DNA of 64,000 nt, taken from NCBI GenBank assembly GCA_030068075.1, contig CM057835.1, positions 37,499,715 through 37,563,714 on the forward strand, read 5' to 3'. Both the position numbers and the translations under genes were made by a program. The stretch is from Paguma larvata. Its lineage: Eukaryota; Chordata; Mammalia; Carnivora; Viverridae. The stretch's first letter is position 1. The number at the start of each line of letters is the position of its first letter. The notes beneath the pieces were generated by a model. The model made no database searches, had not been told where the DNA came from, and was given only the letters and a program-made list of their open reading frames with translations. Shown here piece after piece: positions 23,486 through 35,410 of the stretch.

Positions 23486-25548
23486 TCCTTTATCCAGTCA
23501 CTGCTCATGTTCCAGGTAGAAGAATAAGCAAGACAAATAACATAGATCAGTCATTGTCCTAGTTACAATTATGGATATAATTTCCTCTGCCCGCCCTGAT
23601 GCCTCTGTGTTGGGTAATAGGAATAGCTTTTTTTAAAAAGGAATAACTTTTCGGGCATTCTTTTATGTCAGCCTCTAGATGTCAGCATCCCTGGAAGTCC
23701 ACAGCGTAAGTTTTATCTGAGGTTTCACAGGGCAGAAGGGAAGCCTGAAAGCCGCCCAGCGTTTTCATGTTCAGGAGCTCTCTTGCCTGATGGAAATTAA
23801 TGAGAACTTCATTTTACTTGCTCTTTCCAAAGCTTAAATCTGTTAAATTACTTGCAGATTAATTTTTTTGAAAATTTTTAAAGCTGGCTCTCTTTAAAGA
23901 ATGTGTTTTCAATATGAATTGAACATCCCTTTTAAGCGATGTACTGTAGAAAAACAATATACCACGTAGAATTTATTATGCATTCCTACTCTGAAAATTA
24001 AGAAGGTACATCTTTATTTTGTCAGACCTAGAATATGTCACCTTAACCTTTAGTTAGCATAATTTTTGTTCTGTTCTTTTTATAAATAACTATTGGTTTA
24101 GTGTTTCCACTACTGAATAGGATATTGTAACTTGCACCAGTTTCTGACGATTTGTTAGGTAAAATTTTCTAGGATTTTTCTCAACTTATGAAGAGACTAA
24201 TGAGCAAGATTTGTAGTCATTCTGGTGTGAAAACATAATACTACACTAAAATGTAAGAGTTCTAAACAATTGACTCTGTTTTGACTTAGGCTACAGTTTA
24301 CTCAGATATGAAATGAGGGGGCTACATTTCAGTTTCTTTTCAAACTCAAGGAATAACTCCAGTGTTAATGGTGTGCATGGGGCCATCGCCGTGCTGGCGA
24401 CTCAATAGAGATAATAACCGAAGTGAGTAAATTGCTTGGCGCCAAAATGTTCAAACATAGGGAATGTATTCTGTTGTGACAAAGGCAGATGGGCTGATAA
24501 GCATAGAAAGAGATAGAACATTTTGGCTCCGCTCTTATCTAGAGAATTCTACTATAAATAATCATAATGATGATGATAAGAGCAATAATGAAAAGGATCT
24601 GTAGTCATTGGACTTCCTATCTCCAGGAATTTAAAAGAGCAATCAAAGGAGGAAAGCCCATAAAATACTATCAGGTGTCAGAGGATCTTCACTGCACTCC
24701 AATTTGTTAAAAATTTTGCAGTAATAGGAACCATAGTGTGAACAAGCAGCTCCTTAGTTATAATAGGTTTTAAGTTGCAGCACCACACATACGACTGTCA
24801 GTTCGTTGCATTTATTCTTGTTCAAAACATGATGACTTTGCCATGTATCCCATTTGTTTATTTATGGTTTTTCTTCTGTATCTTTATTGTAAACATAATG
24901 GTCATGTGAAGACCAGTGTTACCTGTCTTATGGTCCTCTAGTCTGAGACTGCATTTAATAGGATTTGCTAGATCTTACTGTTGAGGTAGGGGGCTATCTA
25001 TAAGAGTTCTGCAATTAGTGCCAGACAGGCTTTGCTTTCCAAATATTTTTCCCTTCCCTATCACAGTGCCTCAAGTTTTACAGTTAGGATTTAATTTACT
25101 TGGGTTAAACCATGACCTCTCTATCTTTTTATGGGCTTCGAATATCCTGGAGCAAGAAAAGCTGGAGAATAAATTAGGCTGCTAGTGGTCATTGGCACTT
25201 CGTGTGATCATTTTACGAACTTGCCTCTGTCTCTCCTATCTAGCTGGGTTTAAGTCAACCATGGAGAAGTATACAGGATAGGAATGTGAGTTGCCCTAAA
25301 TAAATGTTTTGATATCTGACACCCCGGGTAGCATAGGATCTGCTGATTTTTGTATGAGCCCTAGTGTGGCATTACATATCATACCTTTTGAAACATGTAT
25401 GATATTTAGAAATTGAGATCTCATGTCATCAAGACAAGGATGAAAAGCCTTTACAAACCCCGTTTGAAAATATTTTCCGAAAAGGGGATACCATATATTT
25501 TAATATTTTTAAAACATGAGAACAGTATTTTAAAATAGGTAGAAGGAT

Positions 25549-25763
25549 TGGGGTTGGCTGTGGTTCAGTCAGTTGAGCCTCCGACTCTTGATTTCAGCAC
25601 AGGTCGTGATGCCAGGGTCATGGGATCCAGCCCCTTGTCAGGCTCTATGGTCAGCGTGGATTCTCTCTCTCTCTTTCCCTCTGTCCTCCCCCCCGCCACT
25701 TGCACTTTCTCTCTTTCTCTAAAAAAAAAAAAAAAAAAAAAAACAACAACAAAAAAAAAAAAC
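25549..25763 (+). mobile_element. CAN-SINE with long A-rich tail
   Basis: Head GGGGTTGGCTGTGGTTCAG is a diverged form of GGGGCACCTGGGTGGCTCAG. Body CTCCGACTCTTGATTTC, a CTCTCTCT tract, then about 40 bp of A-rich tail with CAACAACA interruptions. Flanks AGGTAGAAGG (25537-25546) and CAGATAGAAGG after the tail suggest the target-site duplication. Confidence 0.92.
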
Positions 25764-25769
25764 AGATAG

Positions 25770-25905
25770 AAGGGCACTTGTTGTATGAGTACTGGATGTT
25801 GTATATAAGTGATGAATCACTAAATTCTACAGCTAAAACTGATATTACACTGTATGTTAACTAACTGGAATTTAGATTAAAATTTGGAGAAAGAAAAAAA
25901 ATTAA
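25770..25905 (+). mobile_element. L1 3' UTR end
   Basis: GGGCACTTGTTGTATGAGTACTGG (in part), GTTGTATATAAGTGATGAATC, then ACTGTATGTTAACTAACTGG and an A-rich end match the last ~130 bp of carnivoran L1. Sense orientation, heavily truncated. Confidence 0.85.
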
Positions 25906-26286
25906 ATATTGATAGGAAGTATTAGATTTAAAACTCTGAAATTTAAATCGGATTTTCTAGTAAAAGTACTACCCAGTCATGATTAACTAATAGAATATAA
26001 AAGTGTATGCTTCTGTTCCTTCTCACTCCCTTTTACTATTTTGAATTCTCTCCTTCCCTGCCACAGATTCAAGTGCATGGATAGGGTGTTACTGAAGCTA
26101 AGTGCTGAGAAAAATATTCTCTGGGACTTAGAAATTAATATTCTGCTTATAAGCCATCAAATTCTTTGACTTAATATAAAGAAATATCAAAGCAAAGTAA
26201 CGTAGCAAATGAATGTAGGTTCCTGTGTTTTTTATGCAGGGAACATTTTTTATTTCATTATTATAAAGTACAGTGTCTTAAAAAAC

Positions 26287-26411
26287 TTTTTTTTTAATGT
26301 TTATTCATTTTTGATAGACAGAGAGAGACAGAGTACAAGCAGGTATGGGGCAGAGAGAGAGGGATACACAGAATTTGAAGTAGGCTCCAGGCTCTAAGCT
26401 GTCAGCACAGT
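26287..26411 (-). mobile_element. CAN-SINE lacking its head
   Basis: Poly-T, TTTATTCATTTTTGATAGACAG, then GCAGAGAGAGAGGGATACAC and CTCCAGGCTCTAAGCTGTCA, but it stops after GTCAGCACAG. The tRNA-like 5' half is missing: a 5'-truncated insertion. Confidence 0.9.
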
Positions 26412-26931
26412 TCTGGATATCAAATAGAGATAGAAAAAAACCCTTAAAATTATTCCAAATTCAAATATTTTTGTAGACATTCTCTAATATTGAATTCAAT
26501 GATGTTATACAATAGTTCATCTTTGAAAGTTTATGAGTAAAAACATTATTCAACAATAGATATTTTATGCTACTTTTGTGAGGTTCCTTTTGTTTGTTTG
26601 GTTTTGTGTTTTATGATTAGGTAGATGTTAAAATAATCACACAGTTCCTAATGTTGGGGGCACCATGTCTGTTTCTCATACCACTGTCTCATAGAAGGTA
26701 CTCAGTTATGGAAGGAATAAATTCTCCTTGCCTTTGTGAAGTCCTTGCCCTTTTGATACCAACTAAATAGTTATCAAGATGTTACTGTCACTGGCAATAA
26801 TGAAATGAGATTAGAAGTGTATCCCATGGGTATAAAGACTGCACTACACAACCCATGTTTACCTTGAACAGAGCCCCAGATTTAGGCAATTTTGTAGATT
26901 CTGAAAAAGGTAAAAAAAAATTATTAAAAAA

Positions 26932-27145
26932 ATTTTTTTTAACATTATTACTTATTTTTGAGAGACATAGACACAGAGTGTGAGGAGGGGAAAGGCAGAG
27001 AGAGAGGGAGACGCAGAATCCGAAGCAGGCTCCAGGCTCTGAGCCATCAGCACAGAGCCTGACGCGGGGCTCAAACTCACAGACTGTTAGATCATGACCT
27101 GAGCTGAAGTTGGCCGCTTAACCAACTGAGCCACCCAGGCACCCC
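26932..27145 (-). mobile_element. CAN-SINE, full length
   Basis: Poly-T, TTATTTTTGAGAGACATAGA, cat-type GCTCCAGGCTCTGAGCCATC and head GAGCCACCCAGGCACCCC. It faces the + strand SINE at 27232, head to head, only 86 bp away. Confidence 0.95.
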
Positions 27146-27232
27146 CTGCCCCAAATTATTTTAATAGAAGTGCTTCTCATTTGCTTTTCAGGGAAAACTC
27201 GAATGCTTTATTAAATAATACTATCATCTTTG

Positions 27233-27443
27233 GGGCACCTGGGTGACTCAATCAATTAAGCACTGGACTCCTGAGTTCCACTCAGGTCATGATCTCATGG
27301 TTCATGACTTCCAGCCCCGAATCGGGCTCTGCACTGACAGTGCGGGGCCTACTTGGGATTCTCTCTCTCTTTCTCTCTCTGCCCTTCCCTAGTTTCTCTC
27401 AAAATGAATAAATAAACTTTAAAACAAGTTTTAAAAACAATGG
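27233..27443 (+). mobile_element. CAN-SINE, full length
   Basis: Head GGGGCACCTGGGTGACTCAA, cat-type body and an A-rich tail with AATAAATAAAC. Target-site duplication TATCATCTTTG at 27222-27232 and 27444-27454. Confidence 0.95.
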
Positions 27444-28078
27444 TATCATCTTTGAGTCAGGATATAAACACTACTTACTTCTCCAGACATTGGTTTATTT
27501 TTATCAGATATACACTTAAACCTACCTATTCCATACATACACACATATATAGATTTTACACAGGTGATTTCTAAGTATCGAACACATATATTGAATTTAA
27601 ACATAGTGCACATAATGTTAGACCCACTCTTATGTTAGAGCAGCCATACTATTTTTGAAAACTAAAAATAATTTTCAGCCTAATAAGTCAGATGTGTAAA
27701 ACATCTCAGAAGGAAAAAAAAATCAATGGCATGGCAATTAGAGTTTTTATACAACTATTCTGAAACCGAAGACTAGTGTACCTCCATTCATCAAAATTGA
27801 TTTATTTCTCATATAGGTGTAGTTAGAATTATCACAGGTGGGCAGATTAATAGTGCAAATTCATTATACTCAGAAGCTGTCTTTTTGGTAGTGGAAATCA
27901 TCAAAAGACATAAGAGCTCATCGAAACCAGTTAATCATCAACTAATGTCACAAACCCTGTCGTTAATAATGTTTGTATTAAACGATAATATCCCAGTGAA
28001 TAGATATATTCTTTGAAAGGGAATGAACCTTTTGTAGAAACCATTAACTCTTAATGTCCAGCCTAGTAAATTGCTACT

Positions 28079-28098
28079 ACAGCGCACCCTTGTGGTGA
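28079..28098 (-). promoter_or_regulatory. Candidate CTCF-like motif
   Basis: On the - strand it reads CCACAAGGGTGCGCTGT, two mismatches from the CTCF core CCACCAGGGGGCGCTGT. Single-motif evidence only; occupancy cannot be judged from sequence. Confidence 0.3.
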
Positions 28099-28386
28099 AA
28101 GTGAGCCAGTGCAGCTTTACAACTAAGGACGAATAATGCCAACTAGCCAGTGATTCACAGTCAGATCCAGAGATTTAGGTATTCACGGGTATGGTGATGG
28201 CGTAACAGATAAAAATCTCCCGAATCTCTTCAAGCATATGCATGTGTGCACCTGTGTAAATATCTATATTAGTATTTAATAGGGATAAAATATAACAGGA
28301 AAAAGACACAGGATGTGGATGACTAGGATGAGGTAGTAGAGAGAAAATGGTTCCGGTTTTGATGTCGGTCAGACGTGTTTTATTTT

Positions 28387-28673
28387 ATTTTTATTTTCAT
28401 CTTTTGCTACTGTGAACAATGCTGCTCTAGTATTTGTGTCAAGTTTTTTCTCAATGTTTATTTTTAAGAGAGAGAGAAAGAAAAAAGAGAGAATGAGAGA
28501 GAGAGACAGAGCGTGAGGGGGGAGGGGCAGAGAAAGGGAGACACAGAATCCGAAGGACGCTCCAGGCTCTGAGCTGTCAGCACAGAGCCCTACCGGGGCT
28601 CGAACTCCAGACTGAGAGATCAAGACGTGAGCCCAAGTCAGATGCTTAATCACCTGAGCCACCCATGCACCCC
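28387..28673 (-). mobile_element. CAN-SINE with an apparent 3' transduced L1-derived segment
   Basis: The SINE proper runs from head GAGCCACCCATGCACCCC (ending 28673) to its tail at about 28446. Beyond the tail lie about 50 bp resembling antisense L1 (GCTACTGTGAACAATGCTGC) and then a second T-rich tract. The candidate target-site duplication, CAGACGTGTTTTA at 28370 and CAGACTTGTTTTA at 28674, encloses the whole composite. Confidence 0.8.
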
Positions 28674-28877
28674 CAGACTTGTTTTAAATCCCAGTTTAGG
28701 TAAAAAGTAGGGCTTGTATTATGTGAATAATTTGTTTTGAGGCTCAGATATAATATATGTAAAATTTTAACAGTAATTCCTTCAAAGATGATATTATATT
28801 GAAGGGAATGGAAACTTTTTTTTTTAATGTGGAGTTTTTGTGGAATGACAGATGCTAATAAACAGCTTCTTTTCTTA

Positions 28878-29083
28878 AAAAAAAATTATTTATTTATTTA
28901 TTTATAGAATGTGAGTGAATGAGGGAGAGAAAGAGAGAGAGAGAGAGTGCAGAGCCCGGAGTGGGGCTCCAGCTCATAAGTGGGGCTCCAGTTCACCTGA
29001 TGCAGGACTCAAACTCATGAACCATGAGATCACAGGCTGAGCGGAAGTCTGATGCTTAACTGACTGAGTCAAACAAGTGTCTC
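28878..29083 (-). mobile_element. CAN-SINE, diverged, with internal duplication
   Basis: T-rich ATTTATTTATTTAT start, GA-rich tract, diverged head GACTGAGTCAAACAAGTGTC. GTGGGGCTCCAG occurs twice about 20 bp apart (28961 and 28981), a local duplication. Target-site duplication approximately AACAGCTTCTTTTCTTA (28861-28877) and ACATAGCTTCTTATTA (29084-29099). Confidence 0.88.
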
Positions 29084-29770
29084 TACATAGCTTCTTATTA
29101 AGTAGATTTTGAAAGATCTACTTCTTTCTTTGTATCATCTGTGCTCCTCATTGGCCTATGGTTAATACTCACCCACGTCTTTATTCTTGACTTTCCCAGA
29201 ATTGAGATTATTGTCCACTAGTTTTATCAGAAGCAGGTGTCATTTCATGATAGGTAAAAAGAAACCAGCCTTTACCTATTTCTTGTCTGTTTATCTGCCC
29301 TACTCCTCCCCAACCGCCTCATTTCTCTGGAAACGTCCTCTCCAGTCAGTACAGGGCACAGCCGTGTTTGAGCACCGCTCTGCTCCTTGGCTACAGTAAC
29401 GGGAAAGGAGGTGAATCCCAAAAGAAACTGACTTAGCTGCCACTTTTGAGAATTTGGAACATCGACCAAGAAATCTCGATCTTGTTATGCTTTTCCTCTT
29501 AAGCAGAGAACATGTAAACATGGAATCTTTGACCTATGTATCCTTTAGTTGTGTAAGTATTTGTATAATCTAAGATGACATTTCTCAGTAGGGCTCTGTA
29601 GGCCTTTGGGCGGGTAGTGGCTTTGTCCAGATACTCCAAGCCATTTAACATACTTCACCCTTGCATGTTATGTTCCAGCAACACAAGTCCGGTTTCAGAA
29701 TGCATCCCTGCTCTCTGTTTCAGGTCACCTCTGTAGCACAGTAAACACCCCAAGCTGAGAGACATTTTCT

Positions 29771-29991
29771 GTTTAAAAATTTTTTTTAATGTTTCTTTAT
29801 TTTTGAGAGAGAGAGAAAGGGACAGAGCAAGTGTGGGGGAGGAGCAGAGAGAGAGGGAGACACAGAATCAGAAGCAGGCTCCTGGCTCTGAGCTGTCAGC
29901 ACAGAGCCTGACATGGGGCTCGAACTCACAAACCATGAGATCATGACCTGAGCCGAAGTTGGACGCTTAACTGAATGAGCACCCAGGCGCC
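29771..29991 (-). mobile_element. CAN-SINE with perfect 16-bp target-site duplication
   Basis: CTGAGAGACATTTTCT occurs at 29755-29770 and again at 29992-30007, giving exact boundaries. Full cat-type body (GCAGGCTCCTGGCTCTGAGC) and head GAGCACCCAGGCGCC. Confidence 0.96.
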
Positions 29992-30420
29992 CTGAGAGAC
30001 ATTTTCTAAAGACACCATGTGGCCAGTTCTCTACTTAATATCTCAGAAAATTGTTATCTTCATTTGCCGGTTGTTGAGGATTCAAGAATTCAATGATTTC
30101 TGCGTCTGTGGCACATGGTTGTCCTCTCATGACTGTGTGCTCTGCCTGCACAAATCTCCGAGTGTTTTGTAACTTACTGGACTCCCGAGTAGTGAAGTCT
30201 AACCTTCTCCATTTTCTTCTATTTCCCCTAAGAGTTCTAATTCTTGCCTGCTTTGAGTAACTACAGCAACGGTATTCTTAGGAACCTCTTTCAAAAGAAG
30301 CACTGCCTCTCCACTGACTATCAACACGCAGTAGATAACTGCTAACAGAGGGGATTGCAGTCAGAGCCAGGGGAGAGCTCGAATGTGCTGATGAATTCTA
30401 GGCCAGGAAGTTTGAATTCT

Positions 30421-30622
30421 TTTTTTTTTTTATGTTTATTTATTTTTGAGAGAGAGCGCGTGAGTGGTGGAGGGACAGAGATGGGTGGGGGGGGACAGAG
30501 GATCCAAAGGAGGTTCTAAGCTGACAGCAGCAAGCCAGATGTTGGGCTCAAGCTCACACACTGTGAGTTCATGACCTGAGTCGAAGTCCGATGCTGAACC
30601 GATGGAGCCACCCAGGCGCCCT
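30421..30622 (-). mobile_element. CAN-SINE
   Basis: Poly-T, TTTATTTATTTTTGAGAGAG, head GAGCCACCCAGGCGCCC. Imperfect duplication GGAAGTTTGAATTCT (30406-30420) and GGAGGGTTGAATTCC (30623-30637). Confidence 0.95.
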
Positions 30623-32035
30623 GGAGGGTTGAATTCCAGCTGGTCTTCCCTGAGCCCCGGTAAACACACTAACATTTCATATTATAAACCCTCTTCAGAA
30701 GAAATCAAGAGAGGAAGTAAATTCTCCACAATTCCCGCGTGTGTAATTGTGTGCTTTAATGTAGCTCTTCGCGCTTGCAAGGAATTATATAAGCATTTGC
30801 TGTGCTGAGTCATTTTATTTACATGCGATATTTAAGGATTCCCTTTATTTTACTATTAGGAAACATGCATGAAGAAAAACTTTCACTGCCCATCTGCTCA
30901 TTTTTTTTTTCATCTCATCTAAGAATTCTCTGTTATGACAATCTGTTCCTTAACAGGCAAATATTCTGACATAAGAAGCGATAAAAATGGCATCCACAAC
31001 TTTAGAGATCTATCGCCAGTTGACTTGATTATCTCTTTTTGATGTTGTCTCGTTTGCTCAATTGATGACTGTTTTAATTATTGTAAAAGAATACAGTTCC
31101 AAATTAAAGATGTGCATCATTCTAAGAGAGAGAACACAAAAAGAATAAGGTTCTTTTCTACAAAGCAATACAGCTACGTTTGAACCGCAATCAATGAAGC
31201 AAAAACTGTTTCCAGGAAAAGTTAATTAATTGTAATTAAATTACACCACGCGCTACTTCTGGTTTGCCTGTGCCTCCATCTCCTCGGGTGGGACGCCGCA
31301 GTGCCCTCTCTGCTTCCCTCCTGAAGTCACATCATGTGGTGGATTTCCGTGCTTCTGCCCAAGCTGGGTGTCTTTGCCCTGTGCCTCTCACTGTAGCATC
31401 TCGCTGTCCCTGGAGGACCCTGACTTCTGCCTCTGCGCAGACTTCACCGTTCATTCTCCTCATACTACATTTGATGCATTTGCTTCAAGTTTTCAGATCG
31501 CTTTGAGGTGTCTGCAGTTTGACCTGGACTGTCTAAAAATATCCCTGCCTGCTTTGGATTTGCCGGCCTTCATCTTAAATTTGACCACCTATCCAGTATC
31601 TTCTCTCAACCCCACAACAAAAATCTTTGCATTGACACACTGCATTCTTCTGCCTCAGACCAATTTTTTGCATTACATGTCACCACCCCTTAGTGAGTTA
31701 TTGAGTCAATTTACGGGGTTGTAAATCCTTTAAAAAAATGAAATGGAAGGAAACAGAAATGATCGGTTTTAATTTATAAAAGTAGACATGTGCTAGCTTA
31801 TCATGTAAAATATGTTTACACTTGTGCTGTGGGTCTTAAAGGTTGGAAAGCATCACTTTAAGTGGGGACTGTGATTTCACATTGCCTCCATACTTTCTAA
31901 TAATCACGTCCACTTCCCCTGCCTCTCACTTCAACTCTTGGTGCATTCTTAGATTTTCCTGACATAACAATTTGTTTCAAATTTAAAATCATCTTCAGGC
32001 TGTAACCCATATTTTTTGGGTTACAGATAAAGGTA

Positions 32036-32200
32036 TCCTGTGGGATTATCAGATTTAATGAATAAGAACAGGATGCTCAGTTATATTTGAATTTCAGATA
32101 CGCAATAATTTTTAGTATGTTTGTCCCAATATTACATGTTTATGTGGGTTTCATATTTAACTGTTCGTGCTGTATTTTATCTACTACTGTTAATCCTATT
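32036..32200. repeat. Probable old interspersed repeat, family uncertain
   Basis: CAGGATGCTCAGTTATATTTGAATTTCAGATA (in part) and TTTAGTATGTTTGTCCCAATATT resemble a widespread mammalian repeat that I remember by its phrases but cannot name with certainty. Confidence 0.35.
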
Positions 32201-33144
32201 TAAAAGTCAGCACTAGACCCTACGGGTAGAAAAAATTGCGGTGCCTCCTCCCATCTGTAATTCAAAATAAAAACAGTCATAGCCCCAAATACGTGTAAGG
32301 GTGATCTGAATTTGCCATGTTACACTCAATTGCTTTTTTTAATTAGAAATTAAATTCTTCCAGTTGTGAAAAATAATAAAATAAAAAAATCATAAAACTC
32401 AGCACTAGGCGTTCCTTTCTGGGCCATGCCATCCCCCTCAACGAAGTGAACAAAGGAAGGGGAGCGGATGAATGATCTAAGAAGAAAGAAAATAATCAGA
32501 AGAGAAAGAAGGAAAAGGAAAAGCGGACCATACTATGACTGAAAATAGCAAATGATAATAGCATCAGAGGAGTATTTGATAGTAGCAAATCGAGCAGTAG
32601 TGCAGGACTCTTAGGAACCCAAATAAAACATGAGATCCCGGTCGGTGCGCAGCGCTGGCTGTGGGGCTGAAGCTCAAATGAAGCATCAACCCAGTTTTGG
32701 TATTGGAGATGTTCTTCAGGTACAGGAATTCAGTTGGTCATTTAATAGGCATTTAGGGGGTCAGACAGATACAACATAGCACCAAACCTTTCTAAACAGT
32801 ACTTGGGATTTTGAAGCAAAACTTGTTGAGGTCCAGAGTGAATGCAGCTTTGACGTAGGTGGACCAAATGCCTGGCGTTTAGTCTGTTTGAATATTACTA
32901 CACATGCACTTTTTATATAAGAACATTTACGTTGAATCCTGATGAAAGCATTTTTCAGAATGACTTTAAAATGAATCCGGCAATTACTAATAGGTGAGTC
33001 CAATAATTTGATATATCCAGGTACATTGGTGGTGTAGAACCATATGTAGAAGTTTCAGGGATAATTATACCATCTATGCGTTTGGTAGGTATTTGTTGAA
33101 TAAGTAAATGTTTAGGTGAAAGGTGATAGATATCTTCATCTTTG

Positions 33145-33154
33145 TTTTTTTCTT

Positions 33155-33186
<32 letters not shown>

Positions 33187-33360
33187 TTTTTTGAGAGAGT
33201 GTGAGAGGGGTAGAGGGAAAGAGGGTTAGACAGAGAGAATCTTAAGCAAGCTCTATGCTCAGTGTGGAGCCCAATGTGGGACTCGATCCCATGACCCTGG
33301 GATCATGACCAGAGCCAAAACGATGAGTCAGCAACTGATTGAGCCGCCTGGGTGCCCCAT
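33145..33360 (-). mobile_element. CAN-SINE, older subtype
   Basis: Long T/C-rich start (about 50 bp), body CTTAAGCAAGCTCTATGCTC of the older carnivoran subtype, head GAGCCGCCTGGGTGCCCC. Duplication ATATCTTCATCTTTG (33130-33144) and CATGTCTTCATCTTTG (33362-33377). Confidence 0.93.
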
Positions 33361-33824
33361 ACATGTCTTCATCTTTGAAGGACAGTTTCCATATGCGCTT
33401 CTGCAAATTAATAATTATCTCTGTAGAAGTACAACTATGCTTACTGCTCTTCTTTTCTCATGCATGAAATGGGTAAAAGAGAATCCATATAAATATAAGA
33501 GCAAACCACTGGCTGGACATTTCACTTTCACAGTACATCTAGAAAAATGTCTGAGCCAGGTGTCACAGCATTTGCAGGCTTTTTTTTTTTTTTTTTGTCC
33601 TAATTCCCTCCTTTCAAATGTATTCAAAGATACACAATGTGTAAAGTAGATAAAGGCAGAGCGAATAGAAGATACTACCCTGAACGAAGAGTTCCCTTCC
33701 CCCGATAGAGGTCTCTCTGGATTATCGTGTACTGCTATTTCTTTATGAATCAGGACATATAGGGTCTTTGTTAGCATTTAGATTTGCAGGCTTTATTCAA
33801 TTATATTTCAATTTTATTAATTTT

Positions 33825-34041
33825 TTTTGTAAATTTTATTTATTTTGAGAGAGACAGCACATGAGCAGGGGAGGGGCAGAGAAAGAGGGAGAGAGAGAAT
33901 TCCAAGAAATTTCCGTGCTCAGCGCAGAGCCCACTGTGGGGTTTGATCTCATTACTGTGAGTGAGATCATGACCTGAGCTGATATCAAGAGTCAGGTGCT
34001 TAACCGACTGCGCTTAACCAACTGAGCCACCTGGGCAGCCC
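33825..34041 (-). mobile_element. CAN-SINE with a small head duplication
   Basis: Body and head are present, but CTTAACCGACTGCG and CTTAACCAACTGAG stand side by side near 33997-34026, a short internal duplication of the head. Duplication TCAATTTTATTAATTTT (33808-33824) and TCAATGTTATTACTTTC (34042-34058). Confidence 0.93.
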
Positions 34042-35224
34042 TCAATGTTATTACTTTCTAAAAATGCAATTTCTCTAGTTGCATTATCCATTTATGTACA
34101 TCGCAGGTGGTTTGTGGTAGAACAGCACAGTATTACCCACAGTACCAAATATAGCAAGATAAACACGTTTCACTAGGAGAATACTTCTAATTTATTTTTT
34201 TGTTGTTGTTCAGAACCTCAAGAGTGTTCATAACAGAAAATATCTAAAGTTTGGCTCCGAGGGCAAATTCTTCCATAAATTACTGATGGTATTCAGCAAC
34301 AAACATGGTTTTAATTCCAGTAAAATAAAAGTATTATTGCTATTCTCTAAATTCATTTTATAAAGTAAAGGCAAAGGTAATTTTAAAAATAGTGTGAATA
34401 GACCAGTTTTATTTGCTCGGAGGCTCAGAATCCGAAGTGGCACACACTGTACCAAGACATCAAGCTGAGGAGTAATGCAACTTACAATGAAATTCAGCAC
34501 TCGCCTACTACTTTCCCAAATGACTAATATTTAGCAACATTAATTCTGTTTTGTTTTGTTTGCAAACACTTCAGTCAACCTAGGACAAAATGAGGTGATT
34601 GGTTGATAAATCTTTTGACTTTAGCTGTTTTGTTTTGCTTTAAGAAGCGTTTGCTATGGCTCGTGATTCACCTGCATGTCATGTAGTATCTCCACTTCAG
34701 CTCCCACTAGACTTGAATCTTATGCCAAGAATGACTTCTCTGATGGTGATTTTCTTTCAACAATTAGAATTTTTATTACTTTAGAAATTGGCTACTCATA
34801 CTCCTTCTAGCACATTCTATCAAAAGCAGAAGTCGTATGCCTTTTGTTCCTGGCCGTTAAATATGACATTGTCTCAAAGCCATTGCTTCAGCCATGGGTT
34901 CTGCTGAACAGTATGTTGTTCGTTTTCTCCAGGTGGAGCTCTCCATTGTTACTGCACAGTCTGATGTGTTTCTTGTGGAACTTTGTAACCCGAGCCAAGG
35001 TACAGAGAATTTGACTGCCCCTTATATTCAGAATGGTCACCTCAAACCAGTTAGAGCATCTTAAACTTGCAAAGAACCTCACACCAGGGAACACAATAAA
35101 CATTTTAGCATGTTGAGCCTATGCCGTGAAATCAATATTCCAACTCTCTATGGATGAGATGGTCTCTTTCTCTCTTTTTGAATACTGATAAGCAGGAGAG
35201 GCTATAAAATAAAGTGATTAAAGG

Positions 35225-35410
35225 GATAGTCTCTGAAACCAGATTGTCACCTGAATCCTGTCTCTTTACTTGTTTGACCAGTTATCCAACCTCCCTAGAG
35301 CTTAGTTTCCTCGTCTTTTAAATGAAGATGACAGTGGTGATGATAGTAATCTCTTTCTGGGATTGTCGTGTGGATTAAAGTATAAAATCAATGTAAAACC
35401 CTTGCTTAGC
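35225..35410 (+). mobile_element. MIR relic
   Basis: GAAACCAGATTGTCACCTGAATCC, CCAACCTCCCTAGAGCTTAG, TTTCCTCGTCTTTTAAATGA and GGATTGTCGTGTGGATTAAA appear in MIR sense order over nearly full length. Confidence 0.78.

Noticed and set aside
33415..33777. Minus-strand frame of 120 codons and its plus-strand partner 33305-33649
   Set aside because: They include part of a SINE head and a poly-T tract read as Phe or Lys runs; no protein family recognised and no splice sites support them.
34888..35103. Minus-strand frame of 71 codons with ordinary codon texture
   Set aside because: Considered as a processed pseudogene, but no protein is recognised, and there is no A tail or target-site duplication that I can see.
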